Shown here one piece after another: positions 9,934 to 19,226 of a stretch of DNA of 56,190 nucleotides. The stretch is from Methylotenera sp. (GTDB lineage Bacteria > Pseudomonadota > Gammaproteobacteria > Burkholderiales > Methylophilaceae). The DNA lies in the NCBI RefSeq assembly GCF_029945705.1, contig NZ_JAQSDC010000003.1:1-56190 (forward strand), read 5' to 3'. The stretch's first letter is position 1. Each line of letters opens with the position of its first letter. Below the pieces are notes generated by a model, which worked only from the letters and a program-made list of their open reading frames with translations, had not been told where the DNA came from and did no database searches. Position numbers and translations under genes: made by a program.

Positions 9934-11646
9934 TTAATGAGCAAGCGCCTCCGCCATTAATTGCGGATTGAATGAAGTTCCTTTAGTTTCCAGTAAAGAA
10001 CTTAAAGCTGCGGGTTTGTGTTTAAGATAGCCCTGAGTAAAATCTACGCCCATTTCCTTAAGCATATTTTCTACGGCTTGGCTTTCAACCCATTCAGCAA
10101 TCGTTTTTTTGCCTGTGACTTTAGCCACCTCTGCAATACAACGTACAGTGGCCTGACCAATCTTATTTTCAAGTAAATCGGTGATAAATTGTCCATCTAT
10201 CTTTAAATAATCTACTGCCAAGCTATTTAAATAGCCAAAAGATGAAACACCACTGCCAAAATCGTCAAGAGAGAATTTAATGCCATGCCCATTCATTGCT
10301 TGAATAAAGTGTTGGGCGTCAACAATATTAGTGATTGCTGCAGTTTCAGTCACCTCAAAGCAAAGCTTGCTACAGTCAATCGCTGTCGTTTCAATGAGAT
10401 TCAATACGTCCCGATGAAAAGCAATATCGCTTAAAGACTGCCCTGAAAGATTCACCGAAATAGCTTCGATATGGCTGAGCGAGTCAGCATTGACTTTCAT
10501 CCACGCAAATATTTGTGCAATCACCCAACGATCGATGCGCGACACAAGATTAAATCGTTCCGCTGCAGGTAAGAAAGCGTCTGGTTGAATATATCCGCCC
10601 GACTTGTCTTTCATGCGAATGAGAATTTCGGCATGCTCTAAACCTTGATGTTTGAGCGGCATAATACGCTGACAAAACAACACAAAACCATCGTACTCCA
10701 AAGCCTGTTCAATACGACTCACCCACTGCACATCATTTCTATGCGTTTCGGTTAAATGATCATCATAATAAAGATGCAGCCGATTTCGGCCAGCCAGTTT
10801 TGCCTCATAACATGCACTATCTGCCGCCTGCATCAAACTTGTATCGCTAGACCAGTTTTTATCGATCATCACCAAACCCAAGCTAGCATCTACGCAAAAG
10901 CGTTGTTCATTACACACAAATTGAAACGCTTCAATTGCACGGCAAATTTTCTTTGCAATGGCTATCGCTTTTGCAGTGTCACATTTATACAGAATCACAG
11001 CAAACTTATTTTCGCTTATCCTAGCCAGTGTGTCGGTATTGCGAATACATGATTGCATAATGGCGCTGACTTCTTTAAGCAAAGCGTCATTGGCAGAATG
11101 TCCAATGCTATCACTCACGGTTTTCAGCTGCTCCAAATCGATGTACATCAAGGCATTTTGCAGATCTAATCCGCGGTTTTCGTTGATAAATTTTTGTAGC
11201 CTATGCTCAAATTCAGCCCGATTAACTAGGCCAGTCAACGCGTCGTGTGTGGTGCGGTACGAAAGCTCCTCCGCCATTTGGCGCTGCACAGCCATATCGT
11301 TAAATACTAAAACCACACCTATCGTTTTGCCTTCGCTATCTAATATAGGCGAAGCCGCATCTTTAATGGTTGCAGCTAAGTTGCTAGACTTAGATTCAAT
11401 TGCATTGATGATACTTTCACGAGCCAGCAGCGCTCTACTCGCCGCTGTTTTGGCTTTATACCAAAGGCGTTGCTTGCCCAGTAATCGACTCGACGAGACT
11501 TTAGAAGAGGTTTTAGTCCCATACGTTTCTTTTGCCTGCTTGGCTAACCCATCAAACAAGCGCTCAGACGCAGAATCTAACGCTATTGAGCGTTTAAGTC
11601 TGGCAGACCGAGCTTGTTCATTTTTTGCTAACTTTGCGGATTGCAT
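9934..11646 (-). CDS. Degenerate GGDEF plus intact-looking EAL domain protein
   Basis: This 570-residue predicted cyclic-di-GMP protein begins with about 70 residues I do not recognise, then the C-terminal half of a PAS domain (IKDAASPILDSEGKTIGVVL, 94-113). The GGDEF fold follows (DALTGLVNR at 135-143), but the active-site loop reads SENKF (211-215) instead of GGDEF, so cyclase activity is unlikely. The EAL domain keeps the residues expected for hydrolysis: Glu340 (EIL), Asn399, Glu431, Asp461-Asp462, Lys482, Glu518 and Gln538. It is probably a phosphodiesterase with a regulatory GGDEF fold; a CsrD-like role is possible. No membrane helix is seen. It stands alone, divergent from ribE. Confidence 0.9.
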   Translation of the reverse strand: MQSAKLAKNEQARSARLKRSIALDSASERLFDGLAKQAKETYGTKTSSKVSSSRLLGKQRLWYKAKTAASRALLARESIINAIESKSSNLAATIKDAASPILDSEGKTIGVVLVFNDMAVQRQMAEELSYRTTHDALTGLVNRAEFEHRLQKFINENRGLDLQNALMYIDLEQLKTVSDSIGHSANDALLKEVSAIMQSCIRNTDTLARISENKFAVILYKCDTAKAIAIAKKICRAIEAFQFVCNEQRFCVDASLGLVMIDKNWSSDTSLMQAADSACYEAKLAGRNRLHLYYDDHLTETHRNDVQWVSRIEQALEYDGFVLFCQRIMPLKHQGLEHAEILIRMKDKSGGYIQPDAFLPAAERFNLVSRIDRWVIAQIFAWMKVNADSLSHIEAISVNLSGQSLSDIAFHRDVLNLIETTAIDCSKLCFEVTETAAITNIVDAQHFIQAMNGHGIKFSLDDFGSGVSSFGYLNSLAVDYLKIDGQFITDLLENKIGQATVRCIAEVAKVTGKKTIAEWVESQAVENMLKEMGVDFTQGYLKHKPAALSSLLETKGTSFNPQLMAEALAH

Positions 11647-11666
11647 GATAATTAACCTTTAGTTCT

Positions 11667-11715
11667 CGCTTGCCAAATCCAACTAAATCTAAATTCAACT
11701 AGATTTTGACAAGCG
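11667..11715 (-). promoter_or_regulatory. Possible hairpin in the leader of the GGDEF-EAL gene
   Basis: CGCTTG (11667-11672) pairs with CAAGCG (11710-11715), and inner segments AAATC and GATTT can extend the stem. It lies about 20 bases upstream of the GGDEF-EAL start and would be part of its 5' leader if transcription begins further upstream. Function is unknown and the pairing could be chance. Confidence 0.25.
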
Positions 11716-11870
11716 CCTATCACTTTAATTTACAGCATGACCAATATTTTGCAGCCGACAATAAAAGCTGCATTCTGTAGTCAGATTAGCCATTCGAATT
11801 TAATACGCTACAGTATCCACGCAAGCATATTGACCACCAAGTCATGCAACAAGTCTGATAAAATTACGAT

Positions 11871-12476
11871 ATGTTTACAGGAATCATACAGACCATCGGT
11901 CAAATCGAACGCGTCACGCCAATGGGTGACGATGTAAAACTCAACATTAGCTGCACTGGGCTAGATATGCAGGACGTTAAAGTTGGCGACAGCATCGCAG
12001 TAAACGGCGTTTGCCTCACTGCCATCACTTTCAACGAATCACATTTCGAAGCGCATGTTTCCAAAGAGACTTTGTCTGTTACGCTTGGACTGGATAAGAC
12101 AAATGCAGTCAATCTGGAAAAAGCACTGCGATTAAGTGACAGACTGGGCGGCCACTTAGTAAGTGGTCATGTGGATGGCGTTGGCGAAGTAGTGTCTTTT
12201 GAGCCACTAGGTGACTGTTGGAAGCTGGATATTCGCGCGCCACATGCTATTTCAAAATACATATCAATGAAAGGTTCCATCTGTGTGAATGGCGTGAGCC
12301 TAACCGTGAACAGCATTGCCTCAGATGTATTTAGCATTAACTTAATTCCACATACGATAGAAAATACCACCCTGCAATTTTTAAAAGCTGGCAGTCAGGT
12401 TAATTTAGAAGTTGACCAAATTGCGCGCTATGTAGAACGCATGACGCTCTGGGCTGCAGAGCCTGTAAGCAACTAG
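11871..12476 (+). CDS. ribE: Riboflavin synthase, alpha subunit
   Basis: This enzyme dismutates two molecules of 6,7-dimethyl-8-ribityllumazine into riboflavin and the pyrimidinedione. The 201-residue protein shows two tandem lumazine-binding beta-barrels: the first starts MFTGIIQTIG and carries VGDSIAVNGVCLT, the second starts near residue 98 (GHLVSGHVDGVG) with GSICVNGVSLTVN. Both repeats appear complete. It lies 31 bases before ribB. No FMN riboswitch consensus was recognised in the 224-base upstream spacer, which it shares with the divergent GGDEF-EAL gene. Confidence 0.96.
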   Translation: MFTGIIQTIGQIERVTPMGDDVKLNISCTGLDMQDVKVGDSIAVNGVCLTAITFNESHFEAHVSKETLSVTLGLDKTNAVNLEKALRLSDRLGGHLVSGHVDGVGEVVSFEPLGDCWKLDIRAPHAISKYISMKGSICVNGVSLTVNSIASDVFSINLIPHTIENTTLQFLKAGSQVNLEVDQIARYVERMTLWAAEPVSN

Positions 12477-12507
12477 TAAACAAGAAACTAAGGAAACATC
12501 GACTTAC

Positions 12508-13647
12508 ATGAGTAACAACCAAACCATCAGCACTGCAACTATTCGCTCTGCATCTATTAGTTCTGCACTAGAGATTATTGAAGAAATCAAACACGGCCGC
12601 ATGGTAGTGTTAGTTGATGACGAAAATCGCGAAAATGAAGGTGATTTAGTCTTAGCGGCTGAGTTCTCCACCGCAGAACATATCAACTTTATGGCTAAAC
12701 ATGGCCGTGGTTTGATTTGCTTAACCTTGACGGAGGACCGTTGCCGTCAATTAAACCTAACAAAAATGGTGCAAAAAAACGGCGCGCACATGGGCACTAA
12801 TTTCACGGTATCTATTGAAGCCGCTGAAGGTGTTACGACTGGTATTTCTGCCGCAGACCGCTCACGCACAGTGCAAGCGGCGGTGGCAAAAGATGCTAAG
12901 CCACAAGATATTGTGAGCCCTGGGCATATTTTCCCGCTCGCGGCGATGGATGGTGGCGTATTAGTCCGTGCGGGTCATACTGAAGCGGGTTGTGACTTAG
13001 CTAAGTTAGCGGGCTGCGAACCTACCAGCGTGATTTGCGAAATATTAAAAGATGACGGCAGTATGGCGCGTTTGCCAGACTTAATGCTGTTTGCCGCCGA
13101 ACATCAACTTAAAATCGGCACGATTGCAGATTTAATTCAATATCGCGCACAAACTGAACGCCTAGTTGAGCGCGCGGCAGAGCGCACGATTCAAACGCCT
13201 TATGGCGAAATGAAGCTGATTGCTTATCGCGATAAAATCGCTAAAGAAACGCATTTAGCGCTTATTAAAGGCGAACCAAAAGCAGCACAAGAAACATTGG
13301 TACGTGTGCATGAGCCGCTGTCTATTTTTGACCTACTCGATAGCAGTAGTTGCACACACAGCTGGAACACACTTGATGCGATGAAAGTGATTGCTAATGC
13401 CGAGTCTGGCGTGATGGTGTTATTGCATCAGCAAGAAACTGGCGAAGCGATTATCGAGCGTATTCAAGGTGCGGATGAGAAAATACGCATTAACCAAGAG
13501 TTGCGAACTTACGGTATTGGTTCACAAATCTTGTTAGACATTGGTGTGGGTAAAATGAAGTTACTTGCTACGCCACGCAAAATGCCAAGCATGACGGGAT
13601 TCGGACTTGAAGTAACAGGATATTTAGAGTCGAACAGCAGCAACTAA
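12508..13647 (+). CDS. ribB: 3,4-dihydroxy-2-butanone 4-phosphate synthase with degenerate RibA-like C-terminal domain
   Basis: The N-terminal half (about residues 15-215) is a complete RibB domain that converts ribulose 5-phosphate to the four-carbon riboflavin precursor; the acidic metal motif [10 protein letters not shown] is at 37-46 and HGRGLICLT follows. The C-terminal half (about 220-379) has the GTP cyclohydrolase II fold, but the zinc cysteines and the QEGR motif of active RibA are replaced (SSSCTHSW and QETGEA at the corresponding places). GTP cyclohydrolase II activity is therefore unlikely, and a separate RibA should exist elsewhere. Such degenerate fusions occur in betaproteobacteria. 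ribH does not follow, unlike in many relatives. Confidence 0.94.
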   Translation: MSNNQTISTATIRSASISSALEIIEEIKHGRMVVLVDDENRENEGDLVLAAEFSTAEHINFMAKHGRGLICLTLTEDRCRQLNLTKMVQKNGAHMGTNFTVSIEAAEGVTTGISAADRSRTVQAAVAKDAKPQDIVSPGHIFPLAAMDGGVLVRAGHTEAGCDLAKLAGCEPTSVICEILKDDGSMARLPDLMLFAAEHQLKIGTIADLIQYRAQTERLVERAAERTIQTPYGEMKLIAYRDKIAKETHLALIKGEPKAAQETLVRVHEPLSIFDLLDSSSCTHSWNTLDAMKVIANAESGVMVLLHQQETGEAIIERIQGADEKIRINQELRTYGIGSQILLDIGVGKMKLLATPRKMPSMTGFGLEVTGYLESNSSN

Positions 13648-13687
13648 ATCATTATAATAAACAACTAGATATGTTAGAATAAAACCA

Positions 13688-14266
13688 TTGGAAAACATCA
13701 ATCTCACAGGTCACTTTCTCATCGCGATGCCCGCTTTGACAGACCCATTTTTCGCAAAATCCGTTACATTTATCTGCACTCATAATCAAGAAGGTGCAAT
13801 GGGCGTGATGATTAACCGCCCTACCGATATAACTTACGACACGCTTTTTGAAAAAATCAAAGTAGAGCTACTGAATTTTGCAGTGGCTGACACGCCGGTG
13901 TTGTATGGAGGACCAGTACAGCCCGAGCGTGGCTTTGTTCTGCACGAAATATCGGCGGGCGAATGGGATAGCACCATCACAATTGCAGAAAATACCGCAC
14001 TTACCACCTCTAAAGACATTTTAGAATCTGTCGCGATTGGTAGCGGCCCAGCAAAAATGCTGCTGACATTAGGTTATGCAGGTTGGACGCCAGGCCAACT
14101 TGAAGAAGAAATCAAACAAAACTCATGGTTATCCGTACAGGCAAAAGATGTAGAAACCTTACACAAAATTCTGTATGAGTTAGATTATGATGAAAAACTC
14201 AATGCCACCATGGCGTTATTAGGGGTTGACCCTGCTATGTTGTCTGATGTGGCAGGTCACGCTTAA
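13688..14266 (+). CDS. YqgE/AlgH family protein (DUF179)
   Basis: This 192-residue protein is of the widespread AlgH/YqgE family, whose biochemical role is unclear although it has been linked to alginate regulation in Pseudomonas. The hallmark GHFLIAMPALTDPFF lies at residues 8-22, followed by GAMGVMINRP. The start is inferred to be TTG at 13688, because the family begins at this place and the only nearby upstream ATG (13671) is out of frame and meets a stop within four codons. No strong Shine-Dalgarno is visible. It overlaps ruvX by one base, an almost universal pairing. Confidence 0.93.
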   Translation: MENINLTGHFLIAMPALTDPFFAKSVTFICTHNQEGAMGVMINRPTDITYDTLFEKIKVELLNFAVADTPVLYGGPVQPERGFVLHEISAGEWDSTITIAENTALTTSKDILESVAIGSGPAKMLLTLGYAGWTPGQLEEEIKQNSWLSVQAKDVETLHKILYELDYDEKLNATMALLGVDPAMLSDVAGHA

Positions 14267-14742
14267 TGAGCATCACAGCACACGGCCAACTGATTGATAA
14301 CGAAAACGTTTATGATGAAAAAATAGTATTAACTAGCACCGTGCTATGTTTTGATTTTGGCGAACAAAGAATAGGTGTAGCAGTTGGCGAGCACTTATTG
14401 GCCACAGCCAATCCGCTACTAACGATAGACAATGAAAGCAACGAAATTCGCTTTGAAGCGATTAGCAAAATAGTAAAAGAATGGCAGCCAAAGTTACTCA
14501 TTGTGGGCTTGCCATTAAGTGTAGATAGCGCAGAAACTAGCGTCACGCAACTCTGTAAAAAGTTTGCAAGGAGGTTGAATGGCCGCTTTAATTTACCCGT
14601 CATGCTCATTGATGAACGCTACAGCTCAGTTGAGGCGAGCGACTTACTGAATCAATCTGGCATTAAGGGACGTGCGCAAAAAGAAATGTTGGATCAAGTC
14701 GCTGCTCAAACCATTTTGCAAAGCTATTTTAACGGACTATAA
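14266..14742 (+). CDS. ruvX: YqgF/RuvX family RNase H-fold protein (pre-16S rRNA nuclease / putative Holliday junction resolvase)
   Basis: This RNase H-like fold protein is implicated in 16S rRNA 5'-end maturation and was earlier described as a Holliday junction resolvase homologue. The core motif CFDFGEQRIGVAVG has the first catalytic Asp, VGLPLSVDSAE follows in the middle, and LIDERYSSVEA with further acidic residues is near residue 115. The annotated start gives about 25 extra N-terminal residues compared with the family; a GTG at 14340, just before the core motif, is an alternative start. The first ATG overlaps the algH stop (TAATG), favouring the longer form by translational coupling. 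Confidence 0.93.
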   Translation: MSITAHGQLIDNENVYDEKIVLTSTVLCFDFGEQRIGVAVGEHLLATANPLLTIDNESNEIRFEAISKIVKEWQPKLLIVGLPLSVDSAETSVTQLCKKFARRLNGRFNLPVMLIDERYSSVEASDLLNQSGIKGRAQKEMLDQVAAQTILQSYFNGL

Positions 14743-14774
14743 ATGTGAAAGATGATGACAGGTAAAATACAGAA

Positions 14775-15329
14775 ATGACTTCAAAAAACATCTCATTACC
14801 TAACGCTGAAGACCTGCTGAAAACGCTGGCTCAAAAACTCCAACCATTATTACAAGCCAATACTGCACTCGTCGGCATTCAAAGCGGCGGCGTTTGGTTA
14901 ATGCAAAAATTACTAGTTTTGTTAGAAAAAGACATCGCCGCCAATGCTATTGAGCACGGCACCTTAGATGTGTCTTTTTATCGCGATGATTACGAAAAGC
15001 GCGGCTTAAAGGCTGAAAATCGCCCGAGCCAGATTCCATTTGATGTTGAAAACAAACACATTATCTTGATTGATGACGTTTTTTACACAGGTCGAACCAC
15101 GCGCGCAGCCATGAATGAGCTATTTGATTATGGTCGCCCTGCTAGCATCACCTTAGTGACGATGGTAAACCGCGGTGGTCGTGAGCTACCAATTGCACCA
15201 CAAATTACCGCGATTGATATCTTTTTAGATGCCAGTCAGAATTTGCAACTCATACAAAACCAAAATGGCAACCTAAGCCTTGAACTTCAATCTAAATCAG
15301 GTACAGCTAACTCAGGTAACCACGTATGA
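14775..15329 (+). CDS. pyrR: PyrR family phosphoribosyltransferase (pyr regulator / uracil phosphoribosyltransferase)
   Basis: PyrR-type proteins bind PRPP and UMP. In Gram-positive bacteria they attenuate pyr transcription; in proteobacteria they mainly supply uracil phosphoribosyltransferase activity or regulate in ways less studied. The 184-residue protein carries the PRPP-binding motif [13 protein letters not shown] at 97-109 and [12 protein letters not shown] before it. Its ATGA overlap with pyrB indicates translational coupling. The gap to ruvX is only 32 bases, too short for a PyrR-controlled terminator ahead of pyrR, so any regulation would act upstream or differently. Confidence 0.93.
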   Translation: MTSKNISLPNAEDLLKTLAQKLQPLLQANTALVGIQSGGVWLMQKLLVLLEKDIAANAIEHGTLDVSFYRDDYEKRGLKAENRPSQIPFDVENKHIILIDDVFYTGRTTRAAMNELFDYGRPASITLVTMVNRGGRELPIAPQITAIDIFLDASQNLQLIQNQNGNLSLELQSKSGTANSGNHV

Positions 15330-16306
15330 ATAACCCGCAATTAGATGCCGATGGACGCTTACGACACTTGCTTTCTATTGAAGGCTTACCTAAAAGAATA
15401 TTGAATCAAATATTAGATACTGCAGAATCTTTTGTCGGCGTCGCCGAGCGTGAAGTTAAAAAAGTACCCCTTTTACGCGGCAAAACGGTATGCAACCTGT
15501 TTTTCGAAAATAGCACCCGCACCCGCACCACCTTTGAAATTGCCGCTAAGCGCCTTTCAGCCGATGTCATTAGTTTGAATGTGAATACCTCTTCGCAATC
15601 CAAAGGCGAAACCATTTTAGATACAGTCGACAACTTAATTGCTATGCACGCGGATATGTTTGTGGTGCGCCATTCGCAGTCTGGCGCGGCGCATTTTATT
15701 GCTAAACACGTGCCTGATCATATTCACGTGATTAACGCTGGCGATGGCCGCCACTCACACCCAACGCAAGGTTTGCTGGATATGTTCACCATACGTAAAT
15801 ACAAACCAGACCTGCATAATCTGCGTGTGGCAATTGTTGGCGATGTGCTGCATTCGCGTGTAGCAAGATCTGAAATTCACGCTTTAACCACATTAGGCGT
15901 GCCAGAAGTGCGTGTCATTGCCCCAAAAACGCTGCTTCCAACGCAAGTAGAAAAGCTAGGTGTGCATGTATTTCATGACATGAAAGCTGGATTAAAAGAT
16001 GTAGATGTCGTCATGATGTTACGTTTACAGAACGAGCGCATGAATGGAGCAATGCTACCTAGCGCACAAGAATACTTTAAAACCTACGGCCTAACGCAAG
16101 ACAAATTAAATCTTGCTAAACCAGACGCTATCGTACTGCACCCAGGGCCGATGAACCGCGGTGTAGAAATTGATTCTAGCGTAGCGGATGGCAGCCAATC
16201 AGTCATTCTGCCGCAAGTCACTTACGGCATCGCCGTAAGGATGGCAGTGATGGCGATGCTGGCAGGCGGGCAAAATTCTGGCAGCCAAGCGGGGAGCCAA
16301 GCATGA
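15326..16306 (+). CDS. pyrB: Aspartate carbamoyltransferase catalytic subunit
   Basis: ATCase condenses carbamoyl phosphate with aspartate, the first committed step of pyrimidine synthesis. The 326-residue protein has the carbamoyl-phosphate motif [13 protein letters not shown] near residues 60-72, the SQSKGET loop, and [12 protein letters not shown] near the C terminus. It overlaps both neighbours by four bases (ATGA). With a pyrC' directly downstream and no pyrI, this should be the class A ATCase type, in which six catalytic chains assemble with six inactive dihydroorotase-like chains. Confidence 0.97.
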   Translation: MNNPQLDADGRLRHLLSIEGLPKRILNQILDTAESFVGVAEREVKKVPLLRGKTVCNLFFENSTRTRTTFEIAAKRLSADVISLNVNTSSQSKGETILDTVDNLIAMHADMFVVRHSQSGAAHFIAKHVPDHIHVINAGDGRHSHPTQGLLDMFTIRKYKPDLHNLRVAIVGDVLHSRVARSEIHALTTLGVPEVRVIAPKTLLPTQVEKLGVHVFHDMKAGLKDVDVVMMLRLQNERMNGAMLPSAQEYFKTYGLTQDKLNLAKPDAIVLHPGPMNRGVEIDSSVADGSQSVILPQVTYGIAVRMAVMAMLAGGQNSGSQAGSQA

Positions 16307-17580
16307 AAATTCAAATCAAAAATGGTCATGTCATAGACCCTAAAAACAACATCGATAGTCAACTAGACGTGTTCATTGCTGCAGGCAAAATAGTCGCGCT
16401 AGGCAAAGCGCCTGAAGGCTTTATTGCCAGCCAAACCATCGATGCTAGCAACCTAATCGTCTGCCCTGGGTTAGTTGATTTATCTGCAAGATTACGTGAG
16501 CCTGGCGATGAATATAAAGCAACGCTTATTAGCGAACTACAAGCTGCGGTAGCTGGTGGCGTCACTAGCCTTGCCTGCCCGCCAGATACTGACCCAGTGT
16601 TAGATGAACCCGGATTAGTAGAGATGCTCAAGCATCGTGCTAAACAGCTTAACCTTGCCCATGTGTACCCGCTTGGCGCGCTTACACGCCAACTGCAAGG
16701 TAAAGTGTTATCAGAAATGGGCGAGCTACGTGAAGCAGGTTGCGTGGGCTTCTCACAAGCCAATATTGCCATTACCGATACACAAGTGCTTTGGCGTGCA
16801 ATGGAATACGCAGCTACTTTTGGCTTTACTTTATTCCTGCACGCTGAAGAGCCATTTTTAGCCAAAGATGGCGTTGCGCATGATGGCGAAGTCGCTAGTC
16901 GATTAGGCTTAAAAGGTATTCCAAGCGCAGCAGAAGCACTGGCACTTGCTAGCATATTGCGGATCGCGAAAGAAACTGGGGCACGCATTCATATCAGCCG
17001 TTTATCAACAGCGGAAGGCGTGGACATGATTCGTGAGGCTAAAAAACATGGCGTGAATATCACTTGCGATGTGAGCGCCAACCATTTGCACCTGACCGAG
17101 CATGACATTGGGTTCTTTGATGCCAACTGCCATCTCAAACCACCGCTTAGAACGCAGCGCGATAAAGACGCGCTAGGCGCAGGGCTAAAAGATGGCACCA
17201 TAGACGCTATTTGTTCAGATCACACGCCTGTAGATGATGATGCTAAATTAGCCCCCTTTGCCGAAGCTGAAGTTGGCGCGACAGGTTTAGAGCTACTATT
17301 GGCGCTTACACTCAAATGGGCAAATCAAGAGAAATTAAGTTTGGCAAAGGCAATTTCGCTTATCAGCCAGTCTTCAGCAAAAATACTGGGGATTGCCGCC
17401 GGAGATTTAAGCGTGAATGCTAACGCGGATATTTGCATTTTTGATACACATGAATACTGGAAAATTGCACCGAGCGCGCTCAAAAGCCAAGGTAAAAACA
17501 CGCCATTTAATGGCCTAGAAATCGCAGGAAAAGTTAAAACTACTTTAGTTAATGGACAAGTCGTGTATCAATCACTGTAA
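16303..17580 (+). CDS. pyrX: Dihydroorotase-like protein lacking the metal site (PyrC'/PyrX)
   Basis: This 425-residue protein has the amidohydrolase fold of dihydroorotase, but the first metal motif HxH is absent: the segment at 59-68 reads [10 protein letters not shown] where active enzymes have DxHVHLREPG. The lysine normally carbamylated at the binuclear site is also not recognisable in the GFSQAN region, while FLHAEE, HISRLST and CSDHTP remain. This matches the non-catalytic PyrC' of Pseudomonas, needed to assemble the pyrB dodecamer. The true dihydroorotase must be elsewhere. The four-base overlap with pyrB supports one complex. Confidence 0.92.
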   Translation: MKIQIKNGHVIDPKNNIDSQLDVFIAAGKIVALGKAPEGFIASQTIDASNLIVCPGLVDLSARLREPGDEYKATLISELQAAVAGGVTSLACPPDTDPVLDEPGLVEMLKHRAKQLNLAHVYPLGALTRQLQGKVLSEMGELREAGCVGFSQANIAITDTQVLWRAMEYAATFGFTLFLHAEEPFLAKDGVAHDGEVASRLGLKGIPSAAEALALASILRIAKETGARIHISRLSTAEGVDMIREAKKHGVNITCDVSANHLHLTEHDIGFFDANCHLKPPLRTQRDKDALGAGLKDGTIDAICSDHTPVDDDAKLAPFAEAEVGATGLELLLALTLKWANQEKLSLAKAISLISQSSAKILGIAAGDLSVNANADICIFDTHEYWKIAPSALKSQGKNTPFNGLEIAGKVKTTLVNGQVVYQSL

Positions 17581-17715
17581 ATTATTGTTAGGTTTGCAGC
17601 TAAGCCATTGACGAAAAAAGATAACAAGCGCCCAATATCATGATTCATTAATCAAGTTCGGGTATTTTTACAACTGTTAATAGCAACTTAATAATCGTAA
17701 CTTAGGAGCGTAATC

Positions 17716-18270
17716 ATGTTTTCATGCTGTTTCTGGTGGTTTTTGATAGGTGCACTCGTTGGCTGGTTACTCAATTGGTTGTTGTGTCGTTTTCTAACTT
17801 GCCGCGGCAGTAAATGTTGCAATAAACCATCAAGTTGCTGTGACAATACGCCCAATACGCTATTAGATAGCAAGCCTCCTGAAACACCAGCAGTCAAGCC
17901 GTTGGCTCCAAAAGCAGAAGCCCCGAAAGCTAAAGCACCACAAACTGTAGCAGCTAAAAAACCTAAAACTTTTGTACTAGATGCTGCTGCCGCAAAGGCT
18001 GCTGGATTCAAGCCTAAAGGCGCTAACGACCTCACCGTTGTAGAGGGCATAGGTCCAAAAATCAGCGAGCTATTCAACAATGCCGGCGTAAGTACGTTTG
18101 CACAATTAGCAAAGCAAACTGTGCCGCAAATGCAAAAAGTGTTAGATGACGCAGGCGCACGCTATAAATTAGCCAAACCTGGCACGTGGGCACAGCAAGC
18201 CGCATTAGCTGCTGAAAATAAATGGGCTGAACTAAAAGCGCTACAAGAGAAGTTAACTGGTGGCGTTTAA
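17716..18270 (+). CDS. Membrane-anchored cysteine-rich helix-hairpin-helix protein
   Basis: The 184-residue protein begins with a membrane helix (about residues 6-27) surrounded by eight cysteines (4, 5, 24, 29, 34, 35, 41, 42). A linker rich in Pro, Ala and Lys follows (about 52-85). The C-terminal domain has LTVVEGIGPKISELFNNAGV (106-125) and GTWAQQAALAAENKW, the helix-hairpin-helix pattern of COG3743-type proteins and L21-like extensions. HhH folds often bind DNA, but here it is tethered to a membrane. The soluble part should be cytoplasmic if the positively charged linker stays inside. Clear AGGAG Shine-Dalgarno. It pairs with the OmpA-like gene 75 bases downstream. Function unknown. Confidence 0.85.
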   Translation: MFSCCFWWFLIGALVGWLLNWLLCRFLTCRGSKCCNKPSSCCDNTPNTLLDSKPPETPAVKPLAPKAEAPKAKAPQTVAAKKPKTFVLDAAAAKAAGFKPKGANDLTVVEGIGPKISELFNNAGVSTFAQLAKQTVPQMQKVLDDAGARYKLAKPGTWAQQAALAAENKWAELKALQEKLTGGV

Positions 18271-18344
18271 ACGAAAGTTTCAATCTTCACGTTATTCTTA
18301 GCCTATCGTTCTTGATAGATTTATCGCATAAGGAGCGCTAACCC

Positions 18345-19130
18345 ATGACAAATTCAACACATGGTGTCCAAAAAAGCTGTTGTTGCAGTAGCTATACCTT
18401 CTGGACTTGGCTATTAGCCGTATTACTGGCAATCTACTTGTTCTGGCATTGGCAACACGGCCATGGCCCATCTCATGCAGTTGGATGTTGTAATGGCGCT
18501 AGTAGTCATGCGGCTCCCGTGGCAGAAAATACCGCCTTCAATTTTACAGCCAGCAATGCACACGGCTATAACGCTGAGGGCGACGCTAGCAAGGTAGCAT
18601 GGGCTGCAAAATCAGATGAGTTAAGCACTTGGTTTAAGGGTGGGGCAGACTGGGTAATTACTGGGGATGCCGCTAAAGTCACACTAACCGGTAACGTTGA
18701 TAGCGAAGACATTAAGAAAGCTAAAGGCGTTGAAGCACAAGCTTTTTTTGGTACCAATGTTACGGTTGATAATCAGTTAACAGTAAAGGTGCCAGAAGCT
18801 GCACATATCTCCACAGAAACACCCACTGCCAAGCTTTACTTTGACACAGGTAAAACCACATTGCCTGCTGATGCCAGCCAAATACTTGCCGCAACCATCA
18901 AATGGCTAAAAGCCAATAGCAATGAAAAGGCCGTGATTTCTGGCTACAGTGATCCACGCGGTAATTTAACTCAAAATGAAGCGCTTTCTAAAAGCCGTGC
19001 GAAAGCGGTACGTGAGATGCTAGAGGATGCGGGTATCGATGAAGATAGAATTGAGATGCGCAAACCTGAAATAGTTGAAATCGGTGGAGATTTAGCACAA
19101 GCTAGACGCGTTGAGGTTTCAATAGAGTAG
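18345..19130 (+). CDS. Membrane-anchored OmpA-family protein with BON-like segment
   Basis: The 261-residue protein has a cysteine triplet at 12-14, a single membrane helix (about 17-35), a His/Cys-rich stretch (HWQHGHGPSHAVGCC, 35-49), a BON-like segment (about 75-145, including VTLTGNVDSEDIKKAKG) and a C-terminal OmpA peptidoglycan-binding domain (about 160-260, with YFDTGKTTLP and LSKSRAKAVREML). No cleavable signal peptide is obvious, so I infer inner-membrane anchoring with the OmpA domain in the periplasm. The Shine-Dalgarno AGGAGCG resembles that of the gene before it. A strong terminator follows. The His/Cys cluster could bind metal; that is speculation. Confidence 0.85.
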   Translation: MTNSTHGVQKSCCCSSYTFWTWLLAVLLAIYLFWHWQHGHGPSHAVGCCNGASSHAAPVAENTAFNFTASNAHGYNAEGDASKVAWAAKSDELSTWFKGGADWVITGDAAKVTLTGNVDSEDIKKAKGVEAQAFFGTNVTVDNQLTVKVPEAAHISTETPTAKLYFDTGKTTLPADASQILAATIKWLKANSNEKAVISGYSDPRGNLTQNEALSKSRAKAVREMLEDAGIDEDRIEMRKPEIVEIGGDLAQARRVEVSIE

Positions 19131-19160
19131 TTTGAGTTTATATAGAGATTCACTCAAATA

Positions 19161-19190
19161 AAAAAGCCGATGAATCTATCGGCTTTTTTA
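19161..19190. terminator. Bidirectional intrinsic terminator
   Basis: Perfect stem AAAAAGCCGAT / ATCGGCTTTTT around a six-base loop, with A-run and T-run on the two sides. It lies between the convergent OmpA-like gene and pilU and can serve both. Confidence 0.9.
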
Positions 19191-19226
19191 TTTGTTAAAT
19201 CTAACTTTTAAAAAATTACTGGAATA

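Noticed and set aside
10958-11662. 234-codon open frame on the plus strand opposite the GGDEF-EAL gene
   Set aside because: It is antisense to recognisable GGDEF and PAS coding sequence and has no domain of its own.
11716-11870. FMN riboswitch before ribE
   Set aside because: None of the conserved RFN-element blocks could be recognised.
14743-14774. PyrR-binding attenuator ahead of pyrR
   Set aside because: The gap is only 32 bases and holds no terminator or anti-terminator structure.
16359-16988. 209-codon minus-strand frame opposite pyrC'
   Set aside because: Antisense shadow of a conserved gene with no recognisable motif.
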